From Streptomyces wuyuanensis (GTDB lineage: Bacteria; Actinomycetota; Actinomycetes; Streptomycetales; Streptomycetaceae), in contig NZ_FNHI01000020.1 of the NCBI RefSeq assembly GCF_900103455.1, positions 62,001 to 126,000 on the forward strand: DNA of 64,000 nucleotides, in the 5' to 3' direction. This document shows positions 50,567 to 59,826 of the stretch, one piece after another (position 1 is the first letter of the stretch; every line of letters begins with the position of its first letter). The position numbers were made by a program, and so were the translations under genes. A model generated the notes under the pieces. The model saw nothing but the letters and a program-made list of their open reading frames with translations, was not told where the DNA came from and did no database searches.

Positions 50567-51409
50567 TCAGGCCGTCCAGTGAGCGGGGCGGCGGAGTCCG
50601 GACGGCAGTTTCGTCGCTGCGTCTCCCCTCGCCTGCTGGAGCTGCGGCTGGGTCAGGAAGATGCTGCCGGTGAGGTCGGCCCCCGAGAGGTCGGTGTCCC
50701 TGAGGTCGGCGCCGAGGAGGTCGGCCAGGCGGAGATCGGCGCCGTGGAGGTCGGCGGCGATGAGACATGCCCCGCGCAGATCGGCGCCGTGAAGATCGGC
50801 GCCCCCGAGCCTGGCCCCCAGCAGATCCGCGCCCCTCCGGTCCTTGCCGCGACCCGGTTTGGCCTCGGCCCTGGCCAGCGCGCCGGCCCTGAGCAGCAGT
50901 TCACCCGTACGCCCGCGCAACGCGGCGATGTCGGTCGCGAGCAGCACCTCCGCGTCCCGCAGTGTCACGGCTTCGACCTCGTCGCGGAGGGCGCGCGCCG
51001 CCGCGTGCACCGGACTGGCGGCCTCCAGCCTCAGCGCGGCCGTCAAGTACCACAGCAGTTCGTGCAGTTGCCGCATCACCGGAAAGACGTCGAACATCTG
51101 CCGGGCGCTGTCCGGGGCCTGCTGCCAGCTCCGTCCGCCGAACGTCACCCGCGAGACCTTCTGTCCCGCGCCGAAGCAGTCGTAGACGGTGCAGCCGGAG
51201 AATCCGCTGCCCCGGAGCCGGGAGTGGATGCCGCAGCGGAAATCGTCACGGAGGTGGCCGCAGGGCCGGCCGGCGGGCTTGTCGGCGGCGAAGTCGGCCG
51301 AGGCCGAGAAGGGCAGCGCCACGCAGCACAGTGCGAAGCATTCCCCGCAGTCGGCACGCAGCCCCGTGGGGTCGTGGGCGGGTGCTGCGTCCTTGTTCAC
51401 GTCGGTCAC
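50567..51409 (-). CDS. Pentapeptide-repeat protein with Cys-rich N-terminal domain
   Basis: It starts at GTG (51409); a further GTG at 51400 is possible. The 280-residue protein has a Cys-rich first part (~20-75; ADCGECFALCC, GRPCGHL, FRCGIH, SGCTVYDCFG), suggesting a metal or Fe-S site. A helical middle follows, and then nine or ten pentapeptide repeats (~195-255, A-D-L-x-G pattern) forming a right-handed beta helix. Some pentapeptide proteins mimic DNA and protect gyrase, but that cannot be claimed here. This two-part architecture is found in actinomycetes without a known role. Confidence 0.88.
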   Translation of the reverse strand: MTDVNKDAAPAHDPTGLRADCGECFALCCVALPFSASADFAADKPAGRPCGHLRDDFRCGIHSRLRGSGFSGCTVYDCFGAGQKVSRVTFGGRSWQQAPDSARQMFDVFPVMRQLHELLWYLTAALRLEAASPVHAAARALRDEVEAVTLRDAEVLLATDIAALRGRTGELLLRAGALARAEAKPGRGKDRRGADLLGARLGGADLHGADLRGACLIAADLHGADLRLADLLGADLRDTDLSGADLTGSIFLTQPQLQQARGDAATKLPSGLRRPAHWTA

Positions 51410-51664
51410 TGAGCCGCTGCCTCTTCCGTGATGGGTACCGGAGCTTCCCTGGTGGCTACGGCGTCCAGTCTTCCTCATCCGAACGGCCGTTCGCCTGCCC
51501 CTTCCGTGCGCCCGTGCCGCGGCACCGTCTGCGTGCGTTTGCCGGGAGGACCGCCGGGCAGGCGCCCACACGTGCTTCGGAGCCCGGGCGTGCCCCGTGC
51601 GATGCTCAGGAGTGCATGAGGCTCCGGGCGATCGGCACCGTCAGCACCGTACGAGGAGCTGAGA

Positions 51665-52546
51665 GTGAGCAAGCAGACGCATGAGCGCGGCAGGCATCCC
51701 CACGACGACGCCCCGGACACGGCCGACGCCTTCGCACGACTGGCCCGGCTCGCCGACGGGCGGGAGAAGACGGCTCTGCGGCAGCAGGTGGTGAGGGCCT
51801 GGCTGCCCATGGCCGACCGGCTCGCGGGGCGCTACCGCAATCGGGGCGAGGCGCTGGAGGATCTGCGCCAGGTCGCCGCGCTGGGGCTGGTGAAGGCCGT
51901 GGAGCGGTACGACCCGGACTGCGGCGGGGCCTTCGAGTCGTTCGCCGTGCCGACGATCGACGGTGAGATCAAACGCCACTTCCGCGACCACACGTGGACC
52001 GTCCACGTGCCGCGCCGGGTGCAGGACCTGCGCAACCGGGTCCGCACCGCCCGCCAGGAGCTCGCCCAGTCCGTCGGCGGCCGGGAGCCGAGCGCCGCCG
52101 AGATCGCGCGGCACGCGGGCCTGACGGAGGAGGAGGCCACAGCGGGCCTGGAGGCCCTCGACAGCTACAGCGCCCTCTCCCTCGACGCGCAGGTGCAGGG
52201 CAGCGAGGACGGCTACTCGCTCGCCGACGCGATGGGCGGCCCCGACCCGGCGCTCGACGTCGTCATCGACCGCGAGGCGGTCAGGCCCAGGCTGGACGGG
52301 CTGCCGGACCGCGAGCGGCGCATCCTCTATCTGCGCTTCTTCCGGGACATGACGCAGCGGCGCATCGCGGAGGACCTCGGCATCTCGCAGATGCACGTCT
52401 CCCGCCTGATCAGCCGCTGCTGCCGCCGGCTGCGGGACGAGATCATGCACGACGCGGTACCGGCCGCCCCCCGCGAGCCGGACTCGGCGCAGCGGCGTCC
52501 CGCGCCGCGCCGGTCTCGGCGCAGGACCTGCTCCCCCGTGCGGTAG
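51665..52546 (+). CDS. SigB/SigF/SigG-type RNA polymerase sigma factor
   Basis: It starts at GTG (51665), 5 nt behind GAGGAGCTGAGA. The 293-residue protein has region 2 (LEDLRQVAALGLVKAVERYD, FESFAVPTIDGEIKRHFRDHTWTVH), region 3 (REPSAAEIARHAGL) and region 4 (LPDRERRILYLRFFRDMTQRRIAEDLGISQMHVSRLI). This group is controlled by anti-sigma factors and phosphatases such as the one at the start of the window, and governs stress and development. No anti-sigma gene is adjacent. It is convergent with the nucleoside hydrolase. Confidence 0.93.
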   Translation: MSKQTHERGRHPHDDAPDTADAFARLARLADGREKTALRQQVVRAWLPMADRLAGRYRNRGEALEDLRQVAALGLVKAVERYDPDCGGAFESFAVPTIDGEIKRHFRDHTWTVHVPRRVQDLRNRVRTARQELAQSVGGREPSAAEIARHAGLTEEEATAGLEALDSYSALSLDAQVQGSEDGYSLADAMGGPDPALDVVIDREAVRPRLDGLPDRERRILYLRFFRDMTQRRIAEDLGISQMHVSRLISRCCRRLRDEIMHDAVPAAPREPDSAQRRPAPRRSRRRTCSPVR

Positions 52547-52586
52547 TGACCCCTGCCGCCGGGCGCGTGACGGCGGGCGCCGCTCG

Positions 52587-53582
52587 TCACCCCTGGCGGT
52601 CCTCCCCGTTCCGGACGTCCGGGCCGGTACCCGCAGCACCGCCCGCCCTCCGTCCGAGGGTGTCGACGGCACCGACGACCCGGTCCCAGAACCTCTCCTG
52701 GTCGAGACGCACGGCGACGCGTGCGTTGACCGGACGGCCGAGGTAGCGGTGCAGGTCCACGACGGTCGCCCCGCGCGTGTACTCCCCGCGCAGTTCGACG
52801 GCGACGCTCGCGTCGACACAGTCCACGATCGCCGGGTCGACGACCCTGGCCACCGCCACCGGGTCGTGCAGGGGCGGCGCCGGAAATCCCCACAGCCGCC
52901 GGTAGGTGGCTGCGAAGAACGTCATCAGCTCCGCGCAGATGCGCCCCAGGTCCGTCTCCAGCCCCTCCAGCCGGGCGAGCACATCGGGGGTGACGAGTGC
53001 CTGATGGGAGACGTTGAGCCCGCACATGGTCACGGGCAGCCCGCTGCGGAAGACGATGTCGGCGGCCTCCGGATCGACGTACATGTTGAACTCGGCGGCG
53101 GGAGTGCGGTTCCCGCGTTCCGTCGAGCCGCCCATGAGCACGATCTCCCGGATGTGCGCCGCCGCGTCGGGATAACGGGTGAGCAGCAGGGCGATGTTGG
53201 TCAGCGGGGCGGTCGGGACGAGGGTCACGGGCTCCGGATGCCGGGTCAGGAGCCGGTACATGAGGTCGACGGCGTGCTCGGGGACGGTCCCGACGGTCGG
53301 TTCGCCGAAGCTCGGCCCGTCCATGCCCGATTGGCCGTGGACGTCGTCCGCGACGCGGAGTTCCCGGACGAGCGGCCGGGCACAGCCGGCGGCGATGGGC
53401 ACCGAGGTGATGCCCGCGGCGGTGCAGATGCGACGGGCGTTGAGCGTCGTCTTCTCCAGTACCTGGTTGCCGGCGACCGTCGTGATGGCGAGCAGGTCGA
53501 TCGCGGGGTCGCCTGCGGCGAGCAGGATGGCGACGGCGTCGTCGTGCCCGGGATCGCAGTCGAGGATGATCGGTACGGACAC
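52587..53582 (-). CDS. Nucleoside hydrolase
   Basis: A 331-residue enzyme with the family signature LDCDPGHDDA (7-16) that binds calcium through its Asp residues, plus LVPTAPLTNIALLL and FNMYVDPEAADIVF. These hydrolase the N-glycosidic bond of ribonucleosides for salvage. The C-terminal part (PLHDPVAVARVVDP, RGATVVDLHRYLGRP) is intact. It follows the conservon genes on the same strand after 306 nt and is probably transcribed alone. Confidence 0.93.
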   Translation of the reverse strand: MSVPIILDCDPGHDDAVAILLAAGDPAIDLLAITTVAGNQVLEKTTLNARRICTAAGITSVPIAAGCARPLVRELRVADDVHGQSGMDGPSFGEPTVGTVPEHAVDLMYRLLTRHPEPVTLVPTAPLTNIALLLTRYPDAAAHIREIVLMGGSTERGNRTPAAEFNMYVDPEAADIVFRSGLPVTMCGLNVSHQALVTPDVLARLEGLETDLGRICAELMTFFAATYRRLWGFPAPPLHDPVAVARVVDPAIVDCVDASVAVELRGEYTRGATVVDLHRYLGRPVNARVAVRLDQERFWDRVVGAVDTLGRRAGGAAGTGPDVRNGEDRQG

Positions 53583-53888
53583 GGTGCTCCTCGGCGTCGG
53601 CGGCGGCGCGGGGCGCGCCGGGGTACGGGTGGCGCCGGCACCGTGTCGACCGGTACCGGCGAGGACGCGGACGGGCGGACGTCGTGGGGAACGGCCTCAC
53701 CAGTGTGCCCCGGAGGACGCCGCTCGGTCGGCATCACCCGGCGCCCGGTCGGTCGCACGGAGCCGTCCGGCCGCACAGCGCAGGCTTCGCCCCACTCGGC
53801 GTTGCGGGTCCCGTGCAGGCCCCCGGCCGGTCCGCACGGCCCTTCTCCCGGTGCGCACCCTGACCGCACACGGAGTCAACCGGTCCTG
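53583..53888. other. Intergenic region, 306 bp
   Basis: This is where a CvnD gene would be expected after the cvnC-type gene. I find no GTPase motif or remnant of one in any frame, and no clear terminator. Confidence 0.5.
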
Positions 53889-54302
53889 TCACAGGGCCCT
53901 GAGTCCGTCGATCACCTCCCGCAGAATCCTTTCGTCGGGCAGTTGCGCGGGCGGTACGGGCATGGAGACCCTGACGTGCCCGCCCTCCAGCAGATCGCCG
54001 ACGAGCACCCGGACGACCCCGACGGGCAGGTCGGCGTCCGCGGCGAGCTCCGCGACGGACTGGGTCTCGGTGCGGCACAGATCCAGGAGTGCCCGGTGCT
54101 CGGGACCCAGGAGGGATTCCGCGGCCCGGTCCGCCGCGTCGTCGGCGGCGTCGACGAGCGCGATGAGGTCGAGGCGCACGGAGCTGGGCCCGGGCTTCGT
54201 GCGCCCTCCGGTCATGGCGTAGGGGCGGACGAGCGGGCCCGCCTCCGCGTCGTACCAGCGGCTGCCCTGGAGATCCGGGTCGCCGTCGGCGGCATCGTTC
54301 AT
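53889..54302 (-). CDS. cvnC: DUF742 protein, conservon CvnC-type
   Basis: A 137-residue DUF742 protein: SRWYDAEAGPLVRPYAMTGGRT at the N-terminus and a winged-helix-like middle (QSVAELAADADLPVGVVRVLVGDLLEGGHVRV). CvnC joins CvnB and CvnD in the conservon complex. It begins 22 nt after the roadblock gene stop. Unlike standard conservons, no GTPase gene follows. Confidence 0.92.
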   Translation of the reverse strand: MNDAADGDPDLQGSRWYDAEAGPLVRPYAMTGGRTKPGPSSVRLDLIALVDAADDAADRAAESLLGPEHRALLDLCRTETQSVAELAADADLPVGVVRVLVGDLLEGGHVRVSMPVPPAQLPDERILREVIDGLRAL

Positions 54303-54324
54303 GTCGGTGGAGCCTCCCTCCGGG

Positions 54325-54759
54325 TCAGCCGGCGGCGGGCGGGGTCGTGGACACGCGGGGCGGGGTGCCCAGGTGCTCGCCGACGCGCTTGACGAGCCGC
54401 GCCATCTCGTAGGCGATCAGCCCCACATCGGCGGTGACGGCGCTGAGGACGGCGAGGCAGGAGCCGTCCCCGGCGGCGGCGACGAAGAGGAACCCGTCGT
54501 CCATCTCGACCATCGTCTGCCGGACCCCGCCGGTCCGGAAGTGGCGTCCCGCGCCCTTGGCGAGGCTGTGGAAACCGGAGGACACGGCCGCGAGGTGTTC
54601 GGCGTCCTCCCGGGTGAGGCCGCCCGAAGCGCCGACGGCGAGGCCGTCGTTGGAGAGCACGACCGCGTGGCGGACCTCGCCCACCCGCAGCACCAGGTCG
54701 TCGAGCAGCCAGTCGAGCTCTCCGGAGCGGGGGTGGAGGGTCCTCTCGTGGTCGATCAT
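54325..54759 (-). CDS. cvnB: Roadblock/LC7 protein, conservon CvnB-type
   Basis: A 144-residue roadblock protein: GELDWLLDDLVLRVGEVRHAV, SNDGLAVGASGGLTREDAEH, QTMVEMDDGFLFVAAAGDG. Its ATG overlaps the TGA of the kinase gene (ATGA), showing coupling. It resembles the orphan at 41915-42328 over almost its full length, differing mainly at the ends, so the two could be recent or functional paralogues. Confidence 0.94.
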   Translation of the reverse strand: MIDHERTLHPRSGELDWLLDDLVLRVGEVRHAVVLSNDGLAVGASGGLTREDAEHLAAVSSGFHSLAKGAGRHFRTGGVRQTMVEMDDGFLFVAAAGDGSCLAVLSAVTADVGLIAYEMARLVKRVGEHLGTPPRVSTTPPAAG

Positions 54760-57416
54760 GCGTCGTCTCCTTCGCGGCTGTGAGCGCTGGTGTGGGTGGG
54801 ACGGCCCGGGGCGGCACCGCCGCCGCGGGTCCAGCCGGCGCGGTAGGCGGTCATCCGGTCCCTGACCTGTTCCGGGGTGCGTTCCGGTGCGTCGTGTCCG
54901 GCGGGCCCGGCCGGATCCGCCGGGTCGGGCGGCGTGGCCTCTCGCAACTGGGGGACGAGGCTGGCCTGTCTGACGCGGCGCGGCAGGCCGGCCGTGTCCT
55001 CCGGGCAGGGCAGGTCCCTCCGGGCGGAGTCCTCCTGCGCCGGCGGCAGGGCGGGGGGACGCTCGGGATGCTGCGGGCGGGGGCCATCGGCGGCCGGCGA
55101 CGGAGCACGGTCGCGCAGCCGCAGGGCGATGACCCCGGGCGGCGGCGGGGCGACTCCTCGGGACTGGGCCTCGATGCCGTGCCGGCCGGGCCGTGCGGCC
55201 AGGGGCCGCTCGCCGTCGGGGATCTGACGCGGCGCCGTGTCCGGCACCGCGTAGGGGGCGGAACGCGCGGGGGACGGATCGGCCGGCGCCCCGGCCGCGG
55301 GGGCCGCCGGCCCCGCGGGCAGGGCGCTCTGCAGCAGGGCCGTGGGGATCAGGACGACGGCCGTGGTCCCCCCGTAGGGCGAGGTCCGCAGTTTCACCTT
55401 GACGTCGTGGCGTGCGGACAGCCGGCTCACGACGAAGAGGCCCAGCCGGTCGCTGTCGAACAGGTCGAGCGCCTCCGACTGCTCGATGCGGCGGTTGGCG
55501 TCCGCGAGGGCCTCCTTGCCCATGCCGAGCCCCCGGTCCTCGATCTCCAGGGCGTAACCGTTGCCGACGGGTTCGCCGCTGACCCTGACCTTGGTGTGCG
55601 GAGGCGAGAACTGTGCGGCGTTCTCCACGAGTTCGGCGAGCAGGTGGGTGAGGTCGGCGACCGCGGTCCCGACCACGCCGGCCTCCGGCAGCTGCCGCAC
55701 CTCCACCCGTGCGTAGTCCTCGACCTCGGACACGGCGGCGCGGACGACGTTGGTGAGCGGCACGGGCATCCGCCAGGCCCGGCCCGGTGCCGCGCCGGAC
55801 AGGATGATCAGGCTCTCCGCGTGGCGGCGCATCCGGGTCGTCAGATGGTCGAGGCGGAACAGGTCGCCGAGTTCGCCAGGATCCTCGGCGCGCCGTTCCA
55901 TGCTGTCGAGCAGGGTGAGCTGACGGTGGACCAGGACCTGGCTGCGGCGGGCGAGGTTGACGAACACCCCGGAGATGCCGCGGCTGAGCTCGGCGCGTTC
56001 GACGGCGGCGCCGAGGGCGGCACGGTGCACGGTGGACAGCGCCTCGCCGACCTCGGCGATCTCGTCCTGGGGCGGCGGACCGGGCGGCGCCTCGGCCCGG
56101 ACGTCGATGTCCTCGCCGGAGCGCAGACGGCGCATGGCCTGGGGCAGTTTGTGGCGCGCGATCTCCAGGGCCGTGTTGCGGAGGCTGACGAGTTCGACGA
56201 CGAGGGCACGACCGATGCGCACGGAGATGACGAGGGAGGCGGCCACCGCGGCCAGTCCGAGGAGGACCGCGGCACCGGCGGCGGTGAACATGCCCTGGCC
56301 GACCGGGTCGGCACGGTCCGCGGCGCCGCGCCGGGCGCTCGTCTCGATGTCCCGCATGCCGGCGCTGACGGCACCGTGGGCGCTGTCCCAGGTGGTGACG
56401 GGCACGGCCGCGGCCGCCCCCCGTCCCGCCGGCGCGGCGGTGGTGGCGTCCTCGGCGGCCCCGAGGGCCCGGTAGGCGGTCTGAGCGGTGAGTTCGCGCC
56501 AGGCGGCTCGCTCACGCGGCCGCAGGTCGGCCACCGCGGACTCGGTGAGCGCACGCCGGGTCTCCACGGCGCCGGTGAACCGCCGCAGCCGGTCGGCGGA
56601 GAAGGACTTGCCGGCCCTGGCGGCGGCGAGCAGCGCGTCCTCGCGGGCGAGCATCTCGCCGGCCCGGGTGAATTCGAGCAGGACACGGGCGTCCGAGCTC
56701 GTGCCGGAGTCCTGGACACCGGTGAGGGCGCCGGCGACGCCGAAGCCAGAGCCGATGGCGGCCGTGTACTGCTCGTAGGCGCTGTCCCAGTCCGTCCTGC
56801 CGTCGAGCACGGAGTCTCGCAGGCGGGCGAGTCCGCGGCCCTGTTCGACGAACGCGGACAGCCTCGCGGCGACGTCCCGGGGCAGATCCCCTCCGTCGGC
56901 GACGGTGTGGGACGGGTCGAGGGAAAGCCCGGCGAGAGCGGCGTCGGTGGCCCTCGCCTGCTGCTGCATCTCGGCTGCGCGCCGGCCGTCGGGCGCGGCG
57001 ATCTGCCGCAGGGCGGCGCGCCGTTCGGCCTGGAGTGCGCCCACGGCATCGGCGACGGGGCCCCTGACGCGGTCCTCGACGTCCTGGAGCTGACGGAGCC
57101 CGGCGATGTCCTGGGCGGTGGTGACGGTGGCGAACCCCCACAGTGCGAGCAGGGAGACGACGGGCACCATCAGCAGCGAGATGATCTTGGCGCGTACGGT
57201 CCGGGGACGCAGCCGCAGTCGCTCCCCCGGACCCTGCGGTGCCTGCCGGCGGTGTGCGTCGGCCGGTCCCTGCGCGGCGCCGGCCTCGGCCCGTTCGTCG
57301 GCGGGCGGCCCGGCGTGGGCGCGGCGTCCGCGGAGGGCCGGCACACCGGCTGCCGCCGGTGGGCGCTCGTGCGGGGGCGGCGTCTGGGCGCCGGGCTTGC
57401 TGCGAGGTGTGCGCAT
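54756..57416 (-). CDS. cvnA: Conservon sensor histidine kinase (CvnA-type, nitrate-sensor-like)
   Basis: An 886-residue membrane kinase. A Pro/Arg-rich cytoplasmic start, then membrane helix 1 (~78-99), an extracellular helical sensor region (~100-370) of the nitrate/nitrite-sensor type (LRQLQDVEDRVRGPVADAVGAL), helix 2 (~376-402), a HAMP-like region and an HATPase domain (N-box ELVENAAQFSPPH ~597). The last ~170 residues are Pro-rich and disordered. No canonical phospho-accepting H-box is evident; conservon kinases act through CvnB-D rather than a classical response regulator. It heads the cvnA-B-C operon. Confidence 0.93.
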   Translation of the reverse strand: MRTPRSKPGAQTPPPHERPPAAAGVPALRGRRAHAGPPADERAEAGAAQGPADAHRRQAPQGPGERLRLRPRTVRAKIISLLMVPVVSLLALWGFATVTTAQDIAGLRQLQDVEDRVRGPVADAVGALQAERRAALRQIAAPDGRRAAEMQQQARATDAALAGLSLDPSHTVADGGDLPRDVAARLSAFVEQGRGLARLRDSVLDGRTDWDSAYEQYTAAIGSGFGVAGALTGVQDSGTSSDARVLLEFTRAGEMLAREDALLAAARAGKSFSADRLRRFTGAVETRRALTESAVADLRPRERAAWRELTAQTAYRALGAAEDATTAAPAGRGAAAAVPVTTWDSAHGAVSAGMRDIETSARRGAADRADPVGQGMFTAAGAAVLLGLAAVAASLVISVRIGRALVVELVSLRNTALEIARHKLPQAMRRLRSGEDIDVRAEAPPGPPPQDEIAEVGEALSTVHRAALGAAVERAELSRGISGVFVNLARRSQVLVHRQLTLLDSMERRAEDPGELGDLFRLDHLTTRMRRHAESLIILSGAAPGRAWRMPVPLTNVVRAAVSEVEDYARVEVRQLPEAGVVGTAVADLTHLLAELVENAAQFSPPHTKVRVSGEPVGNGYALEIEDRGLGMGKEALADANRRIEQSEALDLFDSDRLGLFVVSRLSARHDVKVKLRTSPYGGTTAVVLIPTALLQSALPAGPAAPAAGAPADPSPARSAPYAVPDTAPRQIPDGERPLAARPGRHGIEAQSRGVAPPPPGVIALRLRDRAPSPAADGPRPQHPERPPALPPAQEDSARRDLPCPEDTAGLPRRVRQASLVPQLREATPPDPADPAGPAGHDAPERTPEQVRDRMTAYRAGWTRGGGAAPGRPTHTSAHSREGDDA

Positions 57417-57522
57417 GGCCTCCTCGTTCCGGGTACGGGGTGTTGGGTGCGGCGGGACGGCCGTGCGGTGGCCGGCCCGGGCCTGCGGGCGCGGTCCGGG
57501 ACGTGCCGGGGGACTGCGGGAC

Positions 57523-58323
57523 TCACGACGTGGTCGGTGCGGGCGCCGACGCCGCGGGCTCCGGTTCGGTGGCCCGCTCGGCCGACGCGTAGGCGGCTCG
57601 TTCGCGTGCCGTCGGGGTGAGCGCGACGAAGGCCGAGGTGAGGAAGAGGTACGAACCGAGGCCGACGGCGAGCGGGAAGATGAACTGCATCGTGGTGGCC
57701 CCGGGCAGCGCCGCGTCCGAGGGCGCGACGCTCACACGCACGGCGAGCATGCCCGTGTAGTGCATGCTGCTGACGGCAGCGCCCATGACGAGGGAGGCGA
57801 CGGCGACGGCTCGGGGCGACTTGATGTTGAGCGCGGCCCACAGGGCGGCGGTCGCGGCGACCACGGCGATGACGACCGAGAGCGCGACGAGCAGCGGGTC
57901 GTAGGTGACGTCGCCGTGCAGCCGCAGGGCCGCCATGCCGAGGTAGTGCATGCTCGCGACACCGAGTCCGGTGGTCAGCCCGCCCAGCAGCAGCGCGCGG
58001 ACCCGGTCCCGGCTGTGGCCGACGGCGAAGACCCCCACGCCCACCACCGCCATGGCGACGATCAGGCTGAGGATGGTGAGCGGGACGTCGTACCGGATGT
58101 CGGTCCCGGTGACGCCGAAGCCGAGCATCGCGACGAAGTGCATCGTCCAGATGCCGGTGCCGATGGCGGAGGCCGCCGTCAGGAGCCAGTTGCGGCGGGA
58201 GCGGCCGGTCGCGTCGAGCGCGCGCACGGTGCAGCGCAGCCCGAGGGCGGCGCCGATGCAGGCCATCGCGTACGACAGCACGGGGGTCAGCCAGCCGAAT
58301 GTGGCGTGGTCCAGGTGTCCCAT
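57523..58323 (-). CDS. MHYT-domain integral membrane sensor
   Basis: A 266-residue protein with about seven membrane helices and three MHYT-type motifs: MHFVAM (61-66), MHYLGM (125-130) and MHYTGM (187-192). The Met/His residues are thought to bind copper and let the domain sense oxygen, CO or NO. No GGDEF, EAL or kinase output is attached, so it must signal through a partner or act as a scaffold. It lies 106 nt upstream of cvnA on the same strand and could be co-transcribed with that conservon. Confidence 0.9.
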   Translation of the reverse strand: MGHLDHATFGWLTPVLSYAMACIGAALGLRCTVRALDATGRSRRNWLLTAASAIGTGIWTMHFVAMLGFGVTGTDIRYDVPLTILSLIVAMAVVGVGVFAVGHSRDRVRALLLGGLTTGLGVASMHYLGMAALRLHGDVTYDPLLVALSVVIAVVAATAALWAALNIKSPRAVAVASLVMGAAVSSMHYTGMLAVRVSVAPSDAALPGATTMQFIFPLAVGLGSYLFLTSAFVALTPTARERAAYASAERATEPEPAASAPAPTTS

Positions 58324-58494
58324 GGCTCAGGGACGGTAGTGCCGATGGGGGCGCAGGGCGGGGGCGCATTTCGAAAGCCGATGGAATATGACAGCCGATG
58401 TTTCAGAACGATCGTGCCGAGGTCGAACGTGTGCACCGCACGTCTGTTCCGGCAGCGATCGAAGGATCGGCCCGGGGTGCGGGATCATGAGGCC

Positions 58495-59094
58495 ATGACC
58501 GACGACCACACGCATGTGCAGGAGTTCTTCGGCGCCCGCGCCGCCGACTGGGACGTGAAGTTCCCGGATGACGGACCCGCCTTCGCCACGGGGGTCGACG
58601 CGCTGGATCTGAGGCCCGGCGACGCGGTCCTGGACGCCGGCTGCGGCACGGGGCGTGCGCTGCCCCTCCTGCGCCGGGCCGTGGGCCCTGCGGGTACGGT
58701 CGTCGGCGCCGATCTGACCCTGGAGATGCTGCAGGCGGCGGCGCGCGCCGGGCGCGACCGGGACGCCGCGCTTCTGCAGGCCGACGCGTCACGGCTGCCG
58801 TTGCGGACGGCGTCGATGGACGCCGTGTTCGCCTCCGGCCTGATCGCGCATCTGCCGAACCCGGCCGACGATCTGCGTGAACTGGCCCGGGTGGTGCGAC
58901 CGGGCGGACGTCTCGCGCTCTTCCACCCCATCGGCCGGGCCGCCCTGGCGGTCCGGCAGAAGCGCCGGCTCACGCCCGACGACCTGCGCGCCGAGCCCAA
59001 CCTCGGCCCGCTGCTGGCCGCTTCGGGATGGCGGCTGGTCTCGTACGCCGACGAGGAGGCGCGATTCCTCGCGCTGGCGGCGCGGGAGGGCTGA
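58495..59094 (+). CDS. Class I SAM-dependent methyltransferase
   Basis: A 199-residue protein of the Ubie/Methyltransf_11 type. Motif I is VLDAGCGTGRALPLL (~44-58), and the post-I acidic residue is in VVGADLTLEML. LARVVRPGGRLALFHP is motif III. It methylates a small molecule that cannot be named. It diverges from the MHYT gene; no ribosome binding site stands out apart from GAGGCC directly before the ATG. Confidence 0.88.
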   Translation: MTDDHTHVQEFFGARAADWDVKFPDDGPAFATGVDALDLRPGDAVLDAGCGTGRALPLLRRAVGPAGTVVGADLTLEMLQAAARAGRDRDAALLQADASRLPLRTASMDAVFASGLIAHLPNPADDLRELARVVRPGGRLALFHPIGRAALAVRQKRRLTPDDLRAEPNLGPLLAASGWRLVSYADEEARFLALAAREG

Positions 59095-59343
59095 TCCTCC
59101 ACGGCGCGTGCTTCGCCTCGACCGGCGGGCCCCGGCAGGCGTCCGAACACGGCGGCGCGCGGCGGCGCGGCGGCGTCGTCGTACCGGGACGGGCGGGTGC
59201 AGGCGCGGCCGTCCCGCCACGGGAAGCCCGCCGAGGGCTGAGGGCCGAACGCGGAAGGGACTCACGGACGGCACCCGCGAGGAAGAATTGTCATACCGGC
59301 GGGGTACACCGGAAGAGTGACGTTCGGTGGAAGGGGGCCCTGG

Positions 59344-59655
59344 GTGTTCGACAAGCTGATGAGCGGAATCCGCAGGTTCGCGGGGCAGAGGGCCGACGCC
59401 GGGGAGGGCCCGCCGCCTGCGCGGGTCGTCCGGCAGCGCCAGCCGAACCTCTTCGAGGCCGCGGCGGCGTACGTGTCCGCGTGTGCCGAGGACGATCAGC
59501 AGGGAATCGAGGAGGCGTCGGGCTGGGTGTCGCCCGAGGCCCTGTCGTTCGGCGTGAACGAGCTGGCCTGCCGCGCCGTGATCGCCCTGGCGCGCGAGCG
59601 CGACGAGTCGCCCCGGTCCGTGGCGCGCAGTCTGCTCGGGCTGCCCGTGGCCTGA
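59344..59655 (+). CDS. Small conserved-looking protein of unknown function
   Basis: The GTG at 59344 has GGAAGGGGG 6 nt upstream; a GTG at 59317 is possible. The 103-residue product is mostly helical: a basic start (LMSGIRRFAGQR), then LFEAAAAYVSACAEDDQQGIEEA and ELACRAVIALARERDE. I do not recognise a family. Coding bias (G/C in third positions) and the hairpin just after it suggest a real gene. Confidence 0.6.
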   Translation: MFDKLMSGIRRFAGQRADAGEGPPPARVVRQRQPNLFEAAAAYVSACAEDDQQGIEEASGWVSPEALSFGVNELACRAVIALARERDESPRSVARSLLGLPVA

Positions 59656-59683
59656 GGGCACCGGGCCCGGAGGCGCGGGGCGC

Positions 59684-59716
59684 GGCCGCGGCCCCACGGC
59701 GGCGGGGTCCGCGGCC
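59684..59716 (+). terminator. Hairpin after the small unknown gene
   Basis: GGCCGCGGCCCC (59684-59695) pairs with GGGGTCCGCGGCC (59704-59716) around an 8-nt loop, with one bulged base. It stands 28 nt past the stop codon and separates this gene from the next. Confidence 0.55.
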
Positions 59717-59826
59717 CCGGGGCCAGGCGGGGAAAGAGCGGGCCCAGTTTCCTGTCGCGGACTCTCGACGCCGGGGTTACCCACTGGTTAAGGTGCGCCG
59801 ACGAACGATCCGATGGGGAGGATGCC

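Noticed and set aside
54780..57620. A 946-codon open frame on the + strand opposite the conservon kinase
   Set aside because: It is Gly/Arg-rich, has no family blocks, and mirrors the strongly supported cvnA and cvnB genes; long antisense frames are normal in DNA this GC-rich.
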